Below, one piece after another: positions 1-8,636 of a DNA stretch of 64,000 bases. The notes below the pieces were generated by a model. It was not told the origin of the DNA. It did no database searches and worked only from the letters and a program-made list of their open reading frames with translations. How positions within the stretch are numbered: position 1 is the stretch's first letter; each line of letters opens with the position of its first letter. This DNA is from Paenibacillus sp. FSL H8-0548 (GTDB lineage Bacteria > Bacillota > Bacilli > Paenibacillales > Paenibacillaceae): NCBI RefSeq assembly GCF_038630985.1, contig NZ_CP152049.1, forward strand, positions 4,483,501 through 4,547,500, written 5' to 3'. Both the position numbers and the translations under genes were made by a program.

Positions 1-2
1 TT

Positions 3-521
3 CTAATGGACTATCTGCTTGCCAAATCTACGGACGCGAAAGAAAAAATGTACTTGCTGACTTATTATGCTGATCAGTTCCGTACAACTGTTTTCCGTCA
101 AACGATGTTTGCCGAGTTCGAGAAAATTATACATGAGCGCACGGAGCAAGGAGACTCGCTGACTCCTCAGGATCTCAGCAAAATCTACTACGATCTCAAT
201 GTTCAGTATTATGGCCCGAATATGGTCATCGATAAAGATATCGAAATGGAATGGGCACGTATCCCGCATTTCTATAACAGCTTCTACGTCTACAAATACG
301 CAACAGGCTTCTCTGCAGCAACAAGCTTCTCCAAACAAATTTTGGAGGAAGGCGAGCCAGCAGTTGAGCGTTACCTTGGCTTCCTGAAAAGCGGTGGCAG
401 CGACTTCTCCATCAATATTTTGAAGAAGGCCGGCGTCGACATGTCCTCTCCTGAGCCGATTGAGCAAGCGATGAGCGTGTTCGAGGAGCTTATTGGACAA
501 ATGGAGCAATTAACGAAGTAG
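3..521 (+). CDS. pepF: Oligoendopeptidase F (M3 family), C-terminal part
   Basis: The window opens inside this gene; the frame is open from base 3. The visible ~172 residues match the C-terminal helical part of M3-family oligoendopeptidase F, a cytosolic zinc metallopeptidase that cleaves short peptides. The conserved tail motif HFYNSFYVYKYATG is seen at about residues 88-101 of the fragment; the HExxH zinc site of the family would lie upstream and is not visible. The stop is 15 bp before the left arm of a strong terminator, which has itself been split by an insertion sequence, so transcription of pepF now runs into that element. Confidence 0.9.
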   Translation, partial: LMDYLLAKSTDAKEKMYLLTYYADQFRTTVFRQTMFAEFEKIIHERTEQGDSLTPQDLSKIYYDLNVQYYGPNMVIDKDIEMEWARIPHFYNSFYVYKYATGFSAATSFSKQILEEGEPAVERYLGFLKSGGSDFSINILKKAGVDMSSPEPIEQAMSVFEELIGQMEQLTK

Positions 522-535
522 AGTGACGATCCCAT

Positions 536-561
536 AAAACGAAAAAAAGACAGTCTAATGG
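536..561. terminator. Left arm of a split bidirectional terminator plus IS target duplication
   Basis: Bases 536-553 are the exact reverse complement of bases 2222-2239 (18-bp arms rich in A or T). Joined without the intervening IS they form a hairpin with an 8-base loop and T-runs on both sides, i.e. a bidirectional terminator between pepF (+) and the S66 peptidase gene (-). Bases 552-561 (AGTCTAATGG) are the left copy of the 10-bp target duplication of the IS. Confidence 0.85.
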
Positions 562-729
562 CAATGTCATTAAGTTAAGCTCAAAGACAAGATCGGGAAT
601 AAAAATGGATCCGAGACGGCATGGGAAAAAGTCCTGTGCCGTTTCTTTTTTGGTGCAAGCAAGGAAAAATGCGTACAGCAAACAAAGCGGATGGAAGATC
701 CGCTTAAAAAAGTGTTCATGTGAACGGAA

Positions 730-2051
730 TTATGCTACCCTGTAGACGAAGCTAACAGCTGATCTGGAGCGGATTTTGCGCGTATTCTGCTGCCCTGGGC
801 GAATGGGTCGAATCGGCAAAATGTTTTTACGAATCAGCGCTTCAACATCTGACGGGAGTTCATCATCCCTTGAGCGCAGGAAATGTCTACAAACGTGGAC
901 GGCAACCGTGAAGTTGACTTGGTAGGCGTGCCGTTTATCCATTTGCGAAATGACGACGTGCGAGGTCATCATTTCAGCGAAATTGTACAGGATCATTCTT
1001 GCGAAAATCTCTTGGATGATGGACTCCCGTTTCTTTGCGTGAAAATTCGTCAAACCGACGGTGTATTTTAATGCCCGGAAAGAGGTTTCAATGCCCCATC
1101 GCATGTGATAAATGGACCCCAGTTCATCGGGTGGGAAATCAGCAGCAGAAAGATTCGTTATGACGGTTTCATAATCGCCACTCGGCAGGATGAAACGAAC
1201 AACCCGAAAGGAAATCGGGTAAAACAAGTTCTCCTGCAAATCCAAAAATCAAAGGTAGACGTGGAAGGGACGAATCTGTAAATTTCGGGATGAGCCTTAA
1301 CCTCTTTGGTTTGTTTTTTGGTGAGCGTCAGATGAACGTCAATATCAAACGCTCCGCTAGCGGGCAGGCGCAAGCCCGAAAGAATACCATTGGAATCCAA
1401 ATCCTTTACCCGTATGACGTAGTTCCACCCTTTGCGTTCAAGATGCGCGAAATTGTTGTAGCTTTCATAACCTCGATCGGCAATTACAATGGTTTTGCCT
1501 TGGATAGAGGAACGGTCCACCATAGCCGCCAGCGCCCTTCCCTCGTTGCACAACCTTCGTGGCTGAACAATAGCATCCACGTAAAGTCGGTTGCAGAGGT
1601 CATAGGCTGCGTTCAAATGTAGAAGGTTATAGCCTTTCGTGTTCGGCTGACTTTGAAAATAGGTGTCCGTATCCGTAGAATCCGTTGCGATATGCAAATC
1701 CGAACCGTCAACGGCAAGCAAGCGATACCCTCGGTAGTCCTTGATAGCCGTATACGACTCTGTAAATGCGTGAAACAAAAATTCCACAGCAGATGGCAAG
1801 ATTTTATTCCGCTGCTGGACAAAAGCAGAAGTAGTTGCGGTATTTACGTTATAGCCCTGCGATTCCAAGAGCTCCTTATAGATGCTGTTTCCACCCATTG
1901 CGATCAGGAGTTGCATAACCGTTTCAAAGGATAGCTTTTTCATTCGGGTAAAATCTTTTTCAGGGTTTTTGACATAAGGTGCTGGTGCGGCTGACATTTC
2001 TCGTATGAGAGATGTCAGCGTTTTTTTTAGCGAATTCGCGTACTCATTCAT
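730..2051 (-). pseudogene. IS4-family transposase, one-base frameshift
   Basis: Start ATG at 2051 follows GAGGAGG at good spacing. The N-terminal part holds the DDE residues in LLAVDGSDLH and VIADRGYES. The C-terminal part, in the next frame, holds the YREK-like helix YHMRWGIETSFRALK. The switch is at the A-run 1244-1248 (five A on the plus strand): one additional base there would restore a single 440-residue frame reading STFDFLDLQENL. A deletion in a homopolymer is the simplest reading, either real or a sequencing error; programmed frameshifting at this site is not known for the family. If the frameshift is real the element cannot move by itself. Confidence 0.85.
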
Positions 2052-2137
2052 TGGCGTAACCTCCTCGTTTTTCCAAGAGGCTTCGCCACACACTTCCATC
2101 TACTTGTCAAGTTCTATTTTTCTTTTTCGCACAAAAA

Positions 2138-2170
2138 AAGAGCAGGCTATCTTTTCGATAACCTGCTCTT
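2138..2170. terminator. Hairpin terminator at the promoter end of the IS
   Basis: Arms AAGAGCAGGCTATC and GATAACCTGCTCTT pair with one wobble around a short loop, with an A-run before and a T-run after. It lies just inside the IS, upstream of the minus-strand transposase, where it would block read-through from the neighbouring gene into the transposase. Confidence 0.65.
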
Positions 2171-2211
2171 TTTCTTCATTTTTGGTCCTGCGCCTTAACT
2201 TAATGACATTG

Positions 2212-2239
2212 AGTCTAATGGCTGTCTTTTTTTCGTTTT
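2212..2239. terminator. Right arm of the split terminator plus IS target duplication
   Basis: Bases 2212-2221 are the second copy of the IS target duplication; 2222-2239 complete the palindrome begun at 536-553. On the minus strand this half lies 14 bp beyond the S66 peptidase stop, so that gene also has lost its intact terminator. Confidence 0.85.
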
Positions 2240-2252
2240 ACAGAAATATAGC

Positions 2253-3269
2253 TTATGGATTAAAATATTGCTTTACTGATCCTTTGCCATCTTCTACTTC
2301 TATCTCAGCAAATGCCCCATTTATAAAAGTTATTTGTGGTGGAACATGGCCGCAGTCGATATCATAAATGATTGGTATCTGTAATTCCTCAGAAAGCTCT
2401 ATATAAATATCCTCCACTGTATAATTCTCAATTGGTTTATTGGCATCGCTTCTGCCAAACATAAGACCGGAACTATTATTAAACCAGCCCGCTAATTTCA
2501 TCTGCACCAACGATCTGCGTAAATCAGTTGCTGCTAGCTCGCAATTTTCTAAATACCATACGATCGGTTCATTATTTATAAAATGATTTTGAAAATGCCG
2601 CACATCACCGAATGGAGTACCAATCAAATGTCTGATCACATCGATGCAACCACCAAGCAAGCGGCCTTGTATTTTCGCATTCGAATTTGAAATTACTTTC
2701 CAAGAGGTTGGTTCTGTTAAATGAAAGACATATGGCGATGGGTTGGAATGCTGCCACTCCTTCTGATAGTTTAACGAGGAATGCTGGAGGATTGACTCCC
2801 CAGTTTTAGCAGATAAGACAGATTGCCACATGGCAGTTGTCTGATCTGAGAACTCTCCTCTTAAATCAATGAGATTTGTGCCATGAGCAGTTGCTAGCCC
2901 CGTTTTCAATGTAATCGTTAACAATAATACGCTAATATCTGAATAGCCTAAAATCCATTTGCTCTTTAAATTTTCATAGTCGATATGCTCAACGATTTCA
3001 ATTAATAGTTCGCCGCCCCATGGCGGAATAATCATATCGATGGTATCATCACGCATCATATCATTGAACTCAGCAGCACGTAATTTTGCAGGCGCTGATT
3101 TTGCCTTATTTTGCGTCCAAACCGTTTCTCCGCAGACCACATTAAATCCTTTCGTCTTCATACGACTACACGAAAGGTGCAGTAAATCATGAAGCTCCAC
3201 TTGCACACCCGATGAGGGTGCTGTTATTCCTATTGTTGCCCCTTCTACTAACGACGGATATTGAATCAT
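2253..3269 (-). CDS. S66-family LD-carboxypeptidase / MccF-like serine peptidase
   Basis: A 338-residue protein of the S66 family, which cleaves an L,D-peptide bond in murein tetrapeptide (LdcA) or inactivates microcin C-type nucleotide peptides (MccF). The nucleophile Ser is in GYSDIS (~S110), the Glu in WYLENCE (~E241-244) and the His in YDIDCGHVPPQ (~H308), so the Ser-Glu-His triad is present. No signal peptide is visible, so it is probably cytoplasmic. Start ATG 3269 follows GGAGGG. Sequence alone does not separate cell-wall recycling from MccF-type immunity; the solitary location gives no further clue. Confidence 0.85.
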   Translation of the reverse strand: MIQYPSLVEGATIGITAPSSGVQVELHDLLHLSCSRMKTKGFNVVCGETVWTQNKAKSAPAKLRAAEFNDMMRDDTIDMIIPPWGGELLIEIVEHIDYENLKSKWILGYSDISVLLLTITLKTGLATAHGTNLIDLRGEFSDQTTAMWQSVLSAKTGESILQHSSLNYQKEWQHSNPSPYVFHLTEPTSWKVISNSNAKIQGRLLGGCIDVIRHLIGTPFGDVRHFQNHFINNEPIVWYLENCELAATDLRRSLVQMKLAGWFNNSSGLMFGRSDANKPIENYTVEDIYIELSEELQIPIIYDIDCGHVPPQITFINGAFAEIEVEDGKGSVKQYFNP

Positions 3270-3355
3270 TTGGGTCGCCCTCCTTTATTCGCAATATTTT
3301 ACATAATGAATCTATATAAGTTGAACTAAAGTCTCCGCTAGAGTAAAGAGAAGCG

Positions 3356-3547
3356 CCTACACTGCACTTGTTACAATGAAAACCTCACATGAGTGCTGCT
3401 TCAGACGGCTACATTGTAATATTGCACTAGAATTAGCTCCACACCAACGAATATCGCTCTAGAATAAGCAATCTACTGTACAAACTACAGTGTACGTACC
3501 TTGTTAGGTGAGTAACGTCGATTACGTTGTATAAACTGCAACGTAGC
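3356..3547. repeat. 192-bp dispersed intergenic repeat, copy 1
   Basis: This segment aligns end to end with 52526-52717, also 192 bp; the first 38 bases differ at only three positions and the rest is more diverged. It contains several imperfect palindromes built on TACA/TGTA and TGCA words, for example CTACATTGTAATATTGCAC and CTGTACAAACTACAGTGTA. No frame is conserved between the copies. It fills the gap between the divergent S66 peptidase and GH25 genes. Confidence 0.75.
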
Positions 3548-3659
3548 CTCGTGAAGCAATATCTTTGTCATTAGCAACCTTTTTTCAGTGGAAAGCGTCA
3601 TTGGAATAGTTAGCAAATTAATACAAATATACAAAACTAAACAAATTGAAGGTGAAGCT

Positions 3660-4364
3660 GTGAAAGTAAAAAGGATAATCGTTATTTTTATAAGCATTGT
3701 ATTGCTGCTTGGATTTTTGGAATATAAAGGGTTAATATGGCATAACAGTCTGTTCGCAATGAAGTATAAGGTTAGAGGACTTGATGTTTCTCATTATCAA
3801 GGGGATATCGACTGGAGGACCGTAGCCAATACAAGGAAATATCAGTTTGTTTATATGAAAGCAACAGAAGGAAATGATTTTACGGATGACACATATCAGA
3901 AAAACTGGGATCACGCTAAAGCGAATGGCCTACTCGTCGGTGCCTATCATTTTTTCTCAGCAAGAAGCTCGGGTGAGCAGCAGGCTGACCATTTTATAAG
4001 CGTAGTTGACAGTGATGAAGCCAGCTTGCCGCCCGTTATCGATATTGAAATTGCGCTTACTCATGATGTTGCTGTCATTCAGCATGAATTAAAAGCAATG
4101 AGCGACAAGCTTGAAGCCGCTTATAAGAAGAAACCGATATTTTACGTCACCTATGACACGTATAACACTTATACAGCCAGCGGCTTTGAAAGCTATGATA
4201 TTTGGATTCGCGATATTGTGAAGCATCCCTCGCTCCAGGACAAGCGTGGGTGGCTGTTGTGGCAATATTGCAATCGCGGACATGTTGCTGGTATCGATGC
4301 CTACGTTGACATTAATGTGTTTAAAGGAGACCAAGCAGCATTTGATGCAAGGTTTAAAGGGTAA
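3660..4364 (+). CDS. Membrane-anchored GH25 muramidase (lysozyme)
   Basis: A 234-residue protein of glycoside hydrolase family 25, which cuts the MurNAc-GlcNAc bond of peptidoglycan. A hydrophobic stretch near the N terminus acts as signal anchor, so the enzyme faces the cell wall. Family motifs seen: GLDVSHYQGDIDW near the start of the domain, FVYMKATEG, GAYHFF, PPVIDIE with the catalytic acid, and the C-terminal WQYC...GIDAYVDINVF. GTG at 3660 after AAGGTGA is the best start; an upstream in-frame ATG at 3588 has no ribosome site and would add a non-hydrophobic extension. Confidence 0.88.
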   Translation: MKVKRIIVIFISIVLLLGFLEYKGLIWHNSLFAMKYKVRGLDVSHYQGDIDWRTVANTRKYQFVYMKATEGNDFTDDTYQKNWDHAKANGLLVGAYHFFSARSSGEQQADHFISVVDSDEASLPPVIDIEIALTHDVAVIQHELKAMSDKLEAAYKKKPIFYVTYDTYNTYTASGFESYDIWIRDIVKHPSLQDKRGWLLWQYCNRGHVAGIDAYVDINVFKGDQAAFDARFKG

Positions 4365-4365
4365 G

Positions 4366-4406
4366 CTGCCTGTCGTCGTCCCCTATTCGTGTCAACGACG
4401 GGCAGC
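4366..4406. terminator. Hairpin between convergent genes
   Basis: GCTGCCTGTCGT and ACGACGGGCAGC pair (one wobble) immediately after the muramidase stop. No long T-run follows, so termination strength is uncertain. Confidence 0.5.
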
Positions 4407-4414
4407 ATGCTAGT

Positions 4415-4687
4415 TTACGAAGGTAAGTCTGATGAGTCGGCGTCGCTTTTCACTTTGGACATTTCCTTTAGCCTGCGAATACGCAGCTGGCTTAATAGGG
4501 ATAGACTAAAAAATACCGGAAATACGATATCATGTCTATCAAGACGGCCATCCCACAATGGCAAAAATCCTATAATAATGGCCATGGGTATCGAAATGGA
4601 TCTCATCACAATCCAAACAGGAAGAGAATGCCATAGTTTTAAAAAACTCATGAAGACGCCAGCTTCCTTTCTTTGCTTAGTGGTCAT
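4415..4687 (-). CDS. Small membrane protein, unknown
   Basis: A 90-residue frame with hydrophobic segments around residues 20-45 (WIVMRSISIPMAIIIGFLPL) and a charged tail rich in Lys, Asp and Ser. Its ATG at 4687 overlaps the last codons of the upstream surface-protein gene by 11 bp, suggesting translational coupling; the ribosome site is weak (AAGAG). I recognise no family. An antisense frame over the same bases is less likely because it lacks a ribosome site. Confidence 0.45.
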   Translation of the reverse strand: MTTKQRKEAGVFMSFLKLWHSLPVWIVMRSISIPMAIIIGFLPLWDGRLDRHDIVFPVFFSLSLLSQLRIRRLKEMSKVKSDADSSDLPS

Positions 4688-6097
4688 CTCTTATTTTTTC
4701 GGATGATAGCAGAACCTCCTGATTCTTACCATCCCATACGACTTCTGCACCCATGGCTTGCGCGACAAAACGCAGCGGTGCCATGGTCCTGCCACGAACG
4801 GCCTGAACGGAAGCAGGAAGTCTCGCAGTAATTCCATTAATGGTAGCTTCCTGCTTCCAAAGTTCCATCCGGATAACATTCGTACCATATTTGACGGTGA
4901 CGATATCGTTCGAGTAATCCACGGTGCCGCCAAGTGATTCAAACAACCCTCGTACGGGAACGAACACAGAGCCATTAATCATAGCCGGTTGATTTTCCAT
5001 CAGTTGATATTTACCGTTTAAACGAATCCCTATGCCTTTGACAACTTTTTTCGGAACAATGGTATAGCTGTATTTGTACTTGTCATCCCCGTAATAATTG
5101 CTCATTCGCCCCCATGACGATATCGTGCCATCTTTATGAAGAGCTGTACCGCCTCCTTCACTCTTGGCGCTTATCGACTTCACCTGTCCGAGCCCTTTCA
5201 CGGGATAAAGCTTTTTATCCGCTGTTGGCCAGATCCAATAGGATACCGTGCCATCCTTCATTAGCACAAAAGAGAAAGCGTTAGATTCCCCCTTGCTCCC
5301 GATACTGCCGCAACGTTTGGAGCCAGCTTAGCAACATTGAATTCAGGAGAAGCTACGCCATAAATAGCAAAACGGTCAATCGTATAAATATCCCACGACG
5401 AGCTAATCGCTAGTCCACTAGAGATCGATGCAGCTTCTTTAAAATTGGTTGGCTTAGCATCCTTGCGATCCACTAACGGAGCCGGTAGAAAAGAATCTCC
5501 GTATCTATCTTGTCCCCAAATCCACAATGAACCGTCCTTCCCCAATGCTAACGGAAAAGTTCCACCATCCGCAATCGCCACGATATTCTTCAGCTCTCCA
5601 ATTCGTCCTGGTCTCAGCTTCGCTTCTACACTTGCTTCAGCAGCACAGGATTCATTAGGCAATTGATATTCACAGCCTCCACTCACTGACCATACCGTAC
5701 CGTCAGCCTTTAGAACATAATTGCCTGATACATCGACAGCACCGCTTAGCCCTTCTACCTTAGTCGGTTGATCAAACGTATTAAAATATACAATCTTACC
5801 GTCAGGACCAGTGACATTTCCGATTTTCCTTCCCCAAGTCCAGACCGTTCCATCCTTCTTCACCGCTGTGTTCCCCTCTGAGATCGTCTTAACTTCCTCA
5901 AGAATAGGGACTGCTTCGTACGTTTCCTCATTCCAGGTCCACAATACACCCTTATCGTCCAGCGCATGATTTCCATCGATGCTTACAATACCCTTCAGCA
6001 GCGGGGCTGCTGCCGCATTTGCAGGAATGGGTGCTGCAGCGAGGACAATCACTGCAGCAATCGTGCTCAGGGACAGCTTCTTAAACGCCTTCAGCAT
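4677..6097 (-). pseudogene. Secreted protein with RCC1-like repeats and copper-amine-oxidase stalk domain, one-base frameshift
   Basis: Signal peptide (LSTIAAVIVLAAAPIPANA) followed by RCC1/BNR-like blade repeats, recognisable by recurring KDGTVWTWG and KDGSLWIWG units. A C-terminal copper amine oxidase N-terminal (stalk) domain follows, with MINGSVFVPVRGLFESLGG and RTMAPLRFVAQAMGAEVVWD. Such proteins are cell-surface proteins in Paenibacillaceae. The two parts are in different frames: one more base in the C-run 5288-5292 would give a continuous 473-residue protein. Start ATG 6097 follows GAGGTGAAGGA. Either a recent mutation or a homopolymer sequencing error. Confidence 0.8.
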
Positions 6098-6389
6098 TCC
6101 TTCACCTCTTCATCTATTGATAATGATTAGACGAGGTTACTAGTAAAAAGTTACATTTGTGTTATGGAAATAATGAAGATTGCATCTATGTATATGCTCA
6201 TAGTCAGGCTTGACCATCTCGCGCCAGCAGCTGTTTCCCTCACCCTCACCTACCTGCAATATGTACGCAGTAGGATCGCGGGCAATGCAAAGTAGATAAG
6301 TCTAATAAATAGATCTATTCACACACGTTCCCGCCAAATGGGCACTCGATGCCCTCTCTTCGGTGAAATAAGTCTAATTTTGGTCCTCT
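6098..6389. other. Intergenic stretch before the repeat array
   Basis: No coding frame, RNA gene or strong hairpin is visible here; it contains the upstream region of the minus-strand surface-protein gene. Confidence 0.5.
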
Positions 6390-6848
6390 GTCAAGAAAGT
6401 AGCCGGGTTTTAGGTTGGATAAGCACGTATGCGTGCTTATTGAGCTGTATCGGCGTGTGGCTGAGGTGGAAAAGTGTGTTTAAGCGCATATGTGTTCTTA
6501 ACGAGTCAAAGTAGCCGGGTTTTAGGTTGGATAAGCACGTATGCGTGCTTATTGAGCTGTATCGGCGTGTGGCTGAGGTGGAAAAGTGTGCTTAAGCGCA
6601 TATGTGTTCTTAACGCGTCAAAGTAGCTGGGTTTTAGGTTGGATAAGCACGTGTGCGTGCTTATTGAGCTGTATCGGCGTGTGGCTGAGGCGGGAAAGTG
6701 TGTTTAAGCGCATATGTGTTCTTAACGAGTCAAAATAGCTGGGTTTTAGGTTGGATAAGCACGTGTGCGTGCTTATTGAGCTGTATCGGCGTGTGGCAGA
6801 GGCGGAAAAGTGTGCTTAAGCGCATATGTGTTCTTAACGCGTCAAAGT
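6390..6848 (-). repeat. Array 1: four tandem copies of a 112-bp repeat
   Basis: Four near-identical units with a period of exactly 112 bp; the 22-bp palindrome cores start at 6419, 6531, 6643 and 6755. Each unit has a strong palindrome TAAGCACG-N4-CGTGCTTA, then a second related element TTAAGCGCATATGTGTTCTTAA. The loop of the palindrome is TATG in the first two copies and TGTG in the last two. The same family forms array 2 at 26.2-27.4 kb in the opposite orientation. The period is not a multiple of three, and no conserved frame or ribosome site is seen, so it is not coding. Confidence 0.92.
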
Positions 6849-6877
6849 TGGTTGGTTGGTTTTTTCAGCTAAAGAAA

Positions 6878-6912
6878 AGACCGTTCTAGGATTCGAAATC
6901 CTAAAACGGTCT
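6878..6912 (-). terminator. Intrinsic terminator of the DUF92 gene
   Basis: A 15-bp class stem around TTCGAA, with TTTTC following on the minus strand, directly beyond the DUF92 stop. Confidence 0.85.
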
Positions 6913-6926
6913 AACGTATCGGGCAT

Positions 6927-7790
6927 TTATAGCAGCCAATGCCCGATGATCCATGCTAGCACGCCTGCAAATAACGACGACAGGAGGTTCACCCTGTCGT
7001 TGTTCAGCCAGGCGAAGCCGCGCACTTTCTCCGCCGCGCTGCCGCAATGCGCGGCGCGCTCGATATCGCTGCCGCATACCCGGCAGCGATACATGGCCTG
7101 GCCGGTTGCGCCGAGCAGCGAGTCGGCGAAGGCACCGGCCAGGCCGGCGGAGGCCGCTGCGGCGATGTATGCCGCTGCTGCAGCTCCGCCGCCTAGCGTA
7201 CCCGCAGCAGCCTCTGCTGGCTGCGGGGCCGCTAGAGCCGCGGCAACGACGCCGATGAACACGGCGCCTGCGAGCGCGGCTGCGCTGCCGAGCGGCGTGA
7301 CTCCGCCGCTCGTGCCTGGGGCAACCGGCTTGCCGCTCGTCACCGATCGCGGTGCCGTCCTGCTAAGAGCGCCGATCTCGGTGGCCCATGTATCGGCGTT
7401 AACAGAAGCCATCACGCCGATATACGCAAATAGCCAGCCTTGATCTGGCCAAAGCGCATTAGCAGCACATAAGAGCAAGCCTGTGCCGCCATTCGCCCAC
7501 ACCTGGCCCGCATCACGGCGTCCAGTCTTCTCATACTTTGCTTCAGCGGATGCTTTGGCGCGATGCTTCCGTTTCCACTTCGACCATAAGGTAGACGATA
7601 CGAAAAATGCAATCAGCAAGCCAAACCAGACAGGCGCTCCCAGCACAGCGAAGCCGGTACCCATGATAACGGCTGACCACGCTCCGGAAGCAGACAATGC
7701 GCGAAAGCGGAGTGCAGCTGCAGCAATAAGACCGCTGCCGAGCACTCCGGCAAGCAGCCTTAGCCACCACTCATCTATTAATCCAACCAT
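6927..7790 (-). CDS. DUF92 family integral membrane protein
   Basis: A 287-residue multi-pass membrane protein of the DUF92 (TMEM19/VTE6) family. Family hallmarks are GQVWANGGTG, ASVNADTWATEIG, SGGVTPLGSAAALAG and GAFADSLLGATGQ. The plant relative VTE6 is a phytyl-phosphate kinase; the bacterial members are uncharacterised, so a polyprenyl-phosphate-related role is only inference. The middle is Ala-rich and its DNA is clearly more GC-rich than the neighbours. A Cys pair in YRCRVCGSD could bind metal. ATG 7790 follows AGGAGG at rather long spacing. Confidence 0.85.
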   Translation of the reverse strand: MVGLIDEWWLRLLAGVLGSGLIAAAALRFRALSASGAWSAVIMGTGFAVLGAPVWFGLLIAFFVSSTLWSKWKRKHRAKASAEAKYEKTGRRDAGQVWANGGTGLLLCAANALWPDQGWLFAYIGVMASVNADTWATEIGALSRTAPRSVTSGKPVAPGTSGGVTPLGSAAALAGAVFIGVVAAALAAPQPAEAAAGTLGGGAAAAAYIAAAASAGLAGAFADSLLGATGQAMYRCRVCGSDIERAAHCGSAAEKVRGFAWLNNDRVNLLSSLFAGVLAWIIGHWLL

Positions 7791-7853
7791 ACTCGCTTAC
7801 GACCTCCTGTTATTTAGCAGCAGCCGCACAACGTAAGCTGCTCCTAAGCTAAC

Positions 7854-8606
7854 CTAGCTAGTGCTGCCTTGTGCTAATGCTTCCAGCCGCAGCTCATGCC
7901 AGCGCTCAGGATAGTTCGTGCAAATTAGAATATCAGGATCAAGCGAAGCTACTTTGCGCATAGCCCGCTTTTCATTTATCGTCCACGCCATCACCTGTAT
8001 GCCTGCAGCTTTCAGAAGCGCTACGCGCTCCTTATTGAGCTTGGAATAGCTGATGGAAAGGAAATCCGAGCCTAGTTCCTTAAGCTCCTGTGGAAGCGTA
8101 TTGCGCCAACCATCAATAATTAGACCTGTACGAATGGACTTCGATAGATTTCTCATCCGGTACAAGGTGCCTTCGTGAAAACAAGTAATAATAACTTCTT
8201 CCTCCGCTTTAAACGCTTGAATGCATTCCAGCACCTTCTGCTCGATATAAGGATAGCGGATACCATTGGTCTTCAGCTCAATATTAAGCTTGCAATGACC
8301 AACAGCCTCACTAAGCACTTGTTCAAGTGTAGGTACGGGCTCACCTTGATACTTTTGCGAAAACCAATGGCCTGCATCAAGTGAAGTCAGCTCAGCAGCC
8401 GTCAGACTCTTCACATCGCCCTTTCCATTCGTTGTTCTTCGAAGCGTTGGATCATGTATGACAACAGGCACGTGATCCTTCGATAAATGCACATCCAGCT
8501 CAATCCATTCCACTTCAGGATCAGCGATCGCAAGTCGTATCGCAGCCATTGTGTTTTCCGGCGCACGGCTGGACCAGCCCCTATGTGCTACACACGGATT
8601 TTTCAT
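7854..8606 (-). CDS. Glycerophosphodiester phosphodiesterase
   Basis: A 250-residue GDPD-family TIM barrel that hydrolyses glycerophosphodiesters to glycerol-3-phosphate and an alcohol. Visible family residues: the HR pair in CVAHRGWSSRAPENT, the metal-binding ELDVHLSKD, and the second catalytic His in VVIHDPTLRRTT; IELKTN follows later. No signal peptide, so probably cytosolic (UgpQ type). It lies 30 bp from the capA-like gene on the same strand and may share its promoter. Confidence 0.9.
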   Translation of the reverse strand: MKNPCVAHRGWSSRAPENTMAAIRLAIADPEVEWIELDVHLSKDHVPVVIHDPTLRRTTNGKGDVKSLTAAELTSLDAGHWFSQKYQGEPVPTLEQVLSEAVGHCKLNIELKTNGIRYPYIEQKVLECIQAFKAEEEVIITCFHEGTLYRMRNLSKSIRTGLIIDGWRNTLPQELKELGSDFLSISYSKLNKERVALLKAAGIQVMAWTINEKRAMRKVASLDPDILICTNYPERWHELRLEALAQGSTS

Positions 8607-8636
8607 TAAACGATCATCCTTTCCGGACGGTTTCCA

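Larger units (their letters stand above)
562..2211 (-). mobile_element. IS4-family insertion sequence, 1650 bp
   Basis: The element is bounded by an 18-bp perfect inverted repeat (CAATGTCATTAAGTTAAG at 562-579 and its complement at 2194-2211) and flanked by the 10-bp direct repeat AGTCTAATGG (552-561 and 2212-2221). It holds one transposase reading frame on the minus strand, interrupted by a single-base frameshift. The size, inverted repeats and 9-12 bp duplication fit the IS4 family. The flanking duplication is perfect, so the insertion is recent or has been preserved. Confidence 0.9.

Noticed and set aside
730..2051. Programmed ribosomal frameshift in the IS4 transposase
   Set aside because: The family is normally encoded in one frame, and the site is a simple homopolymer without a slippery heptamer plus stimulator that I could identify.
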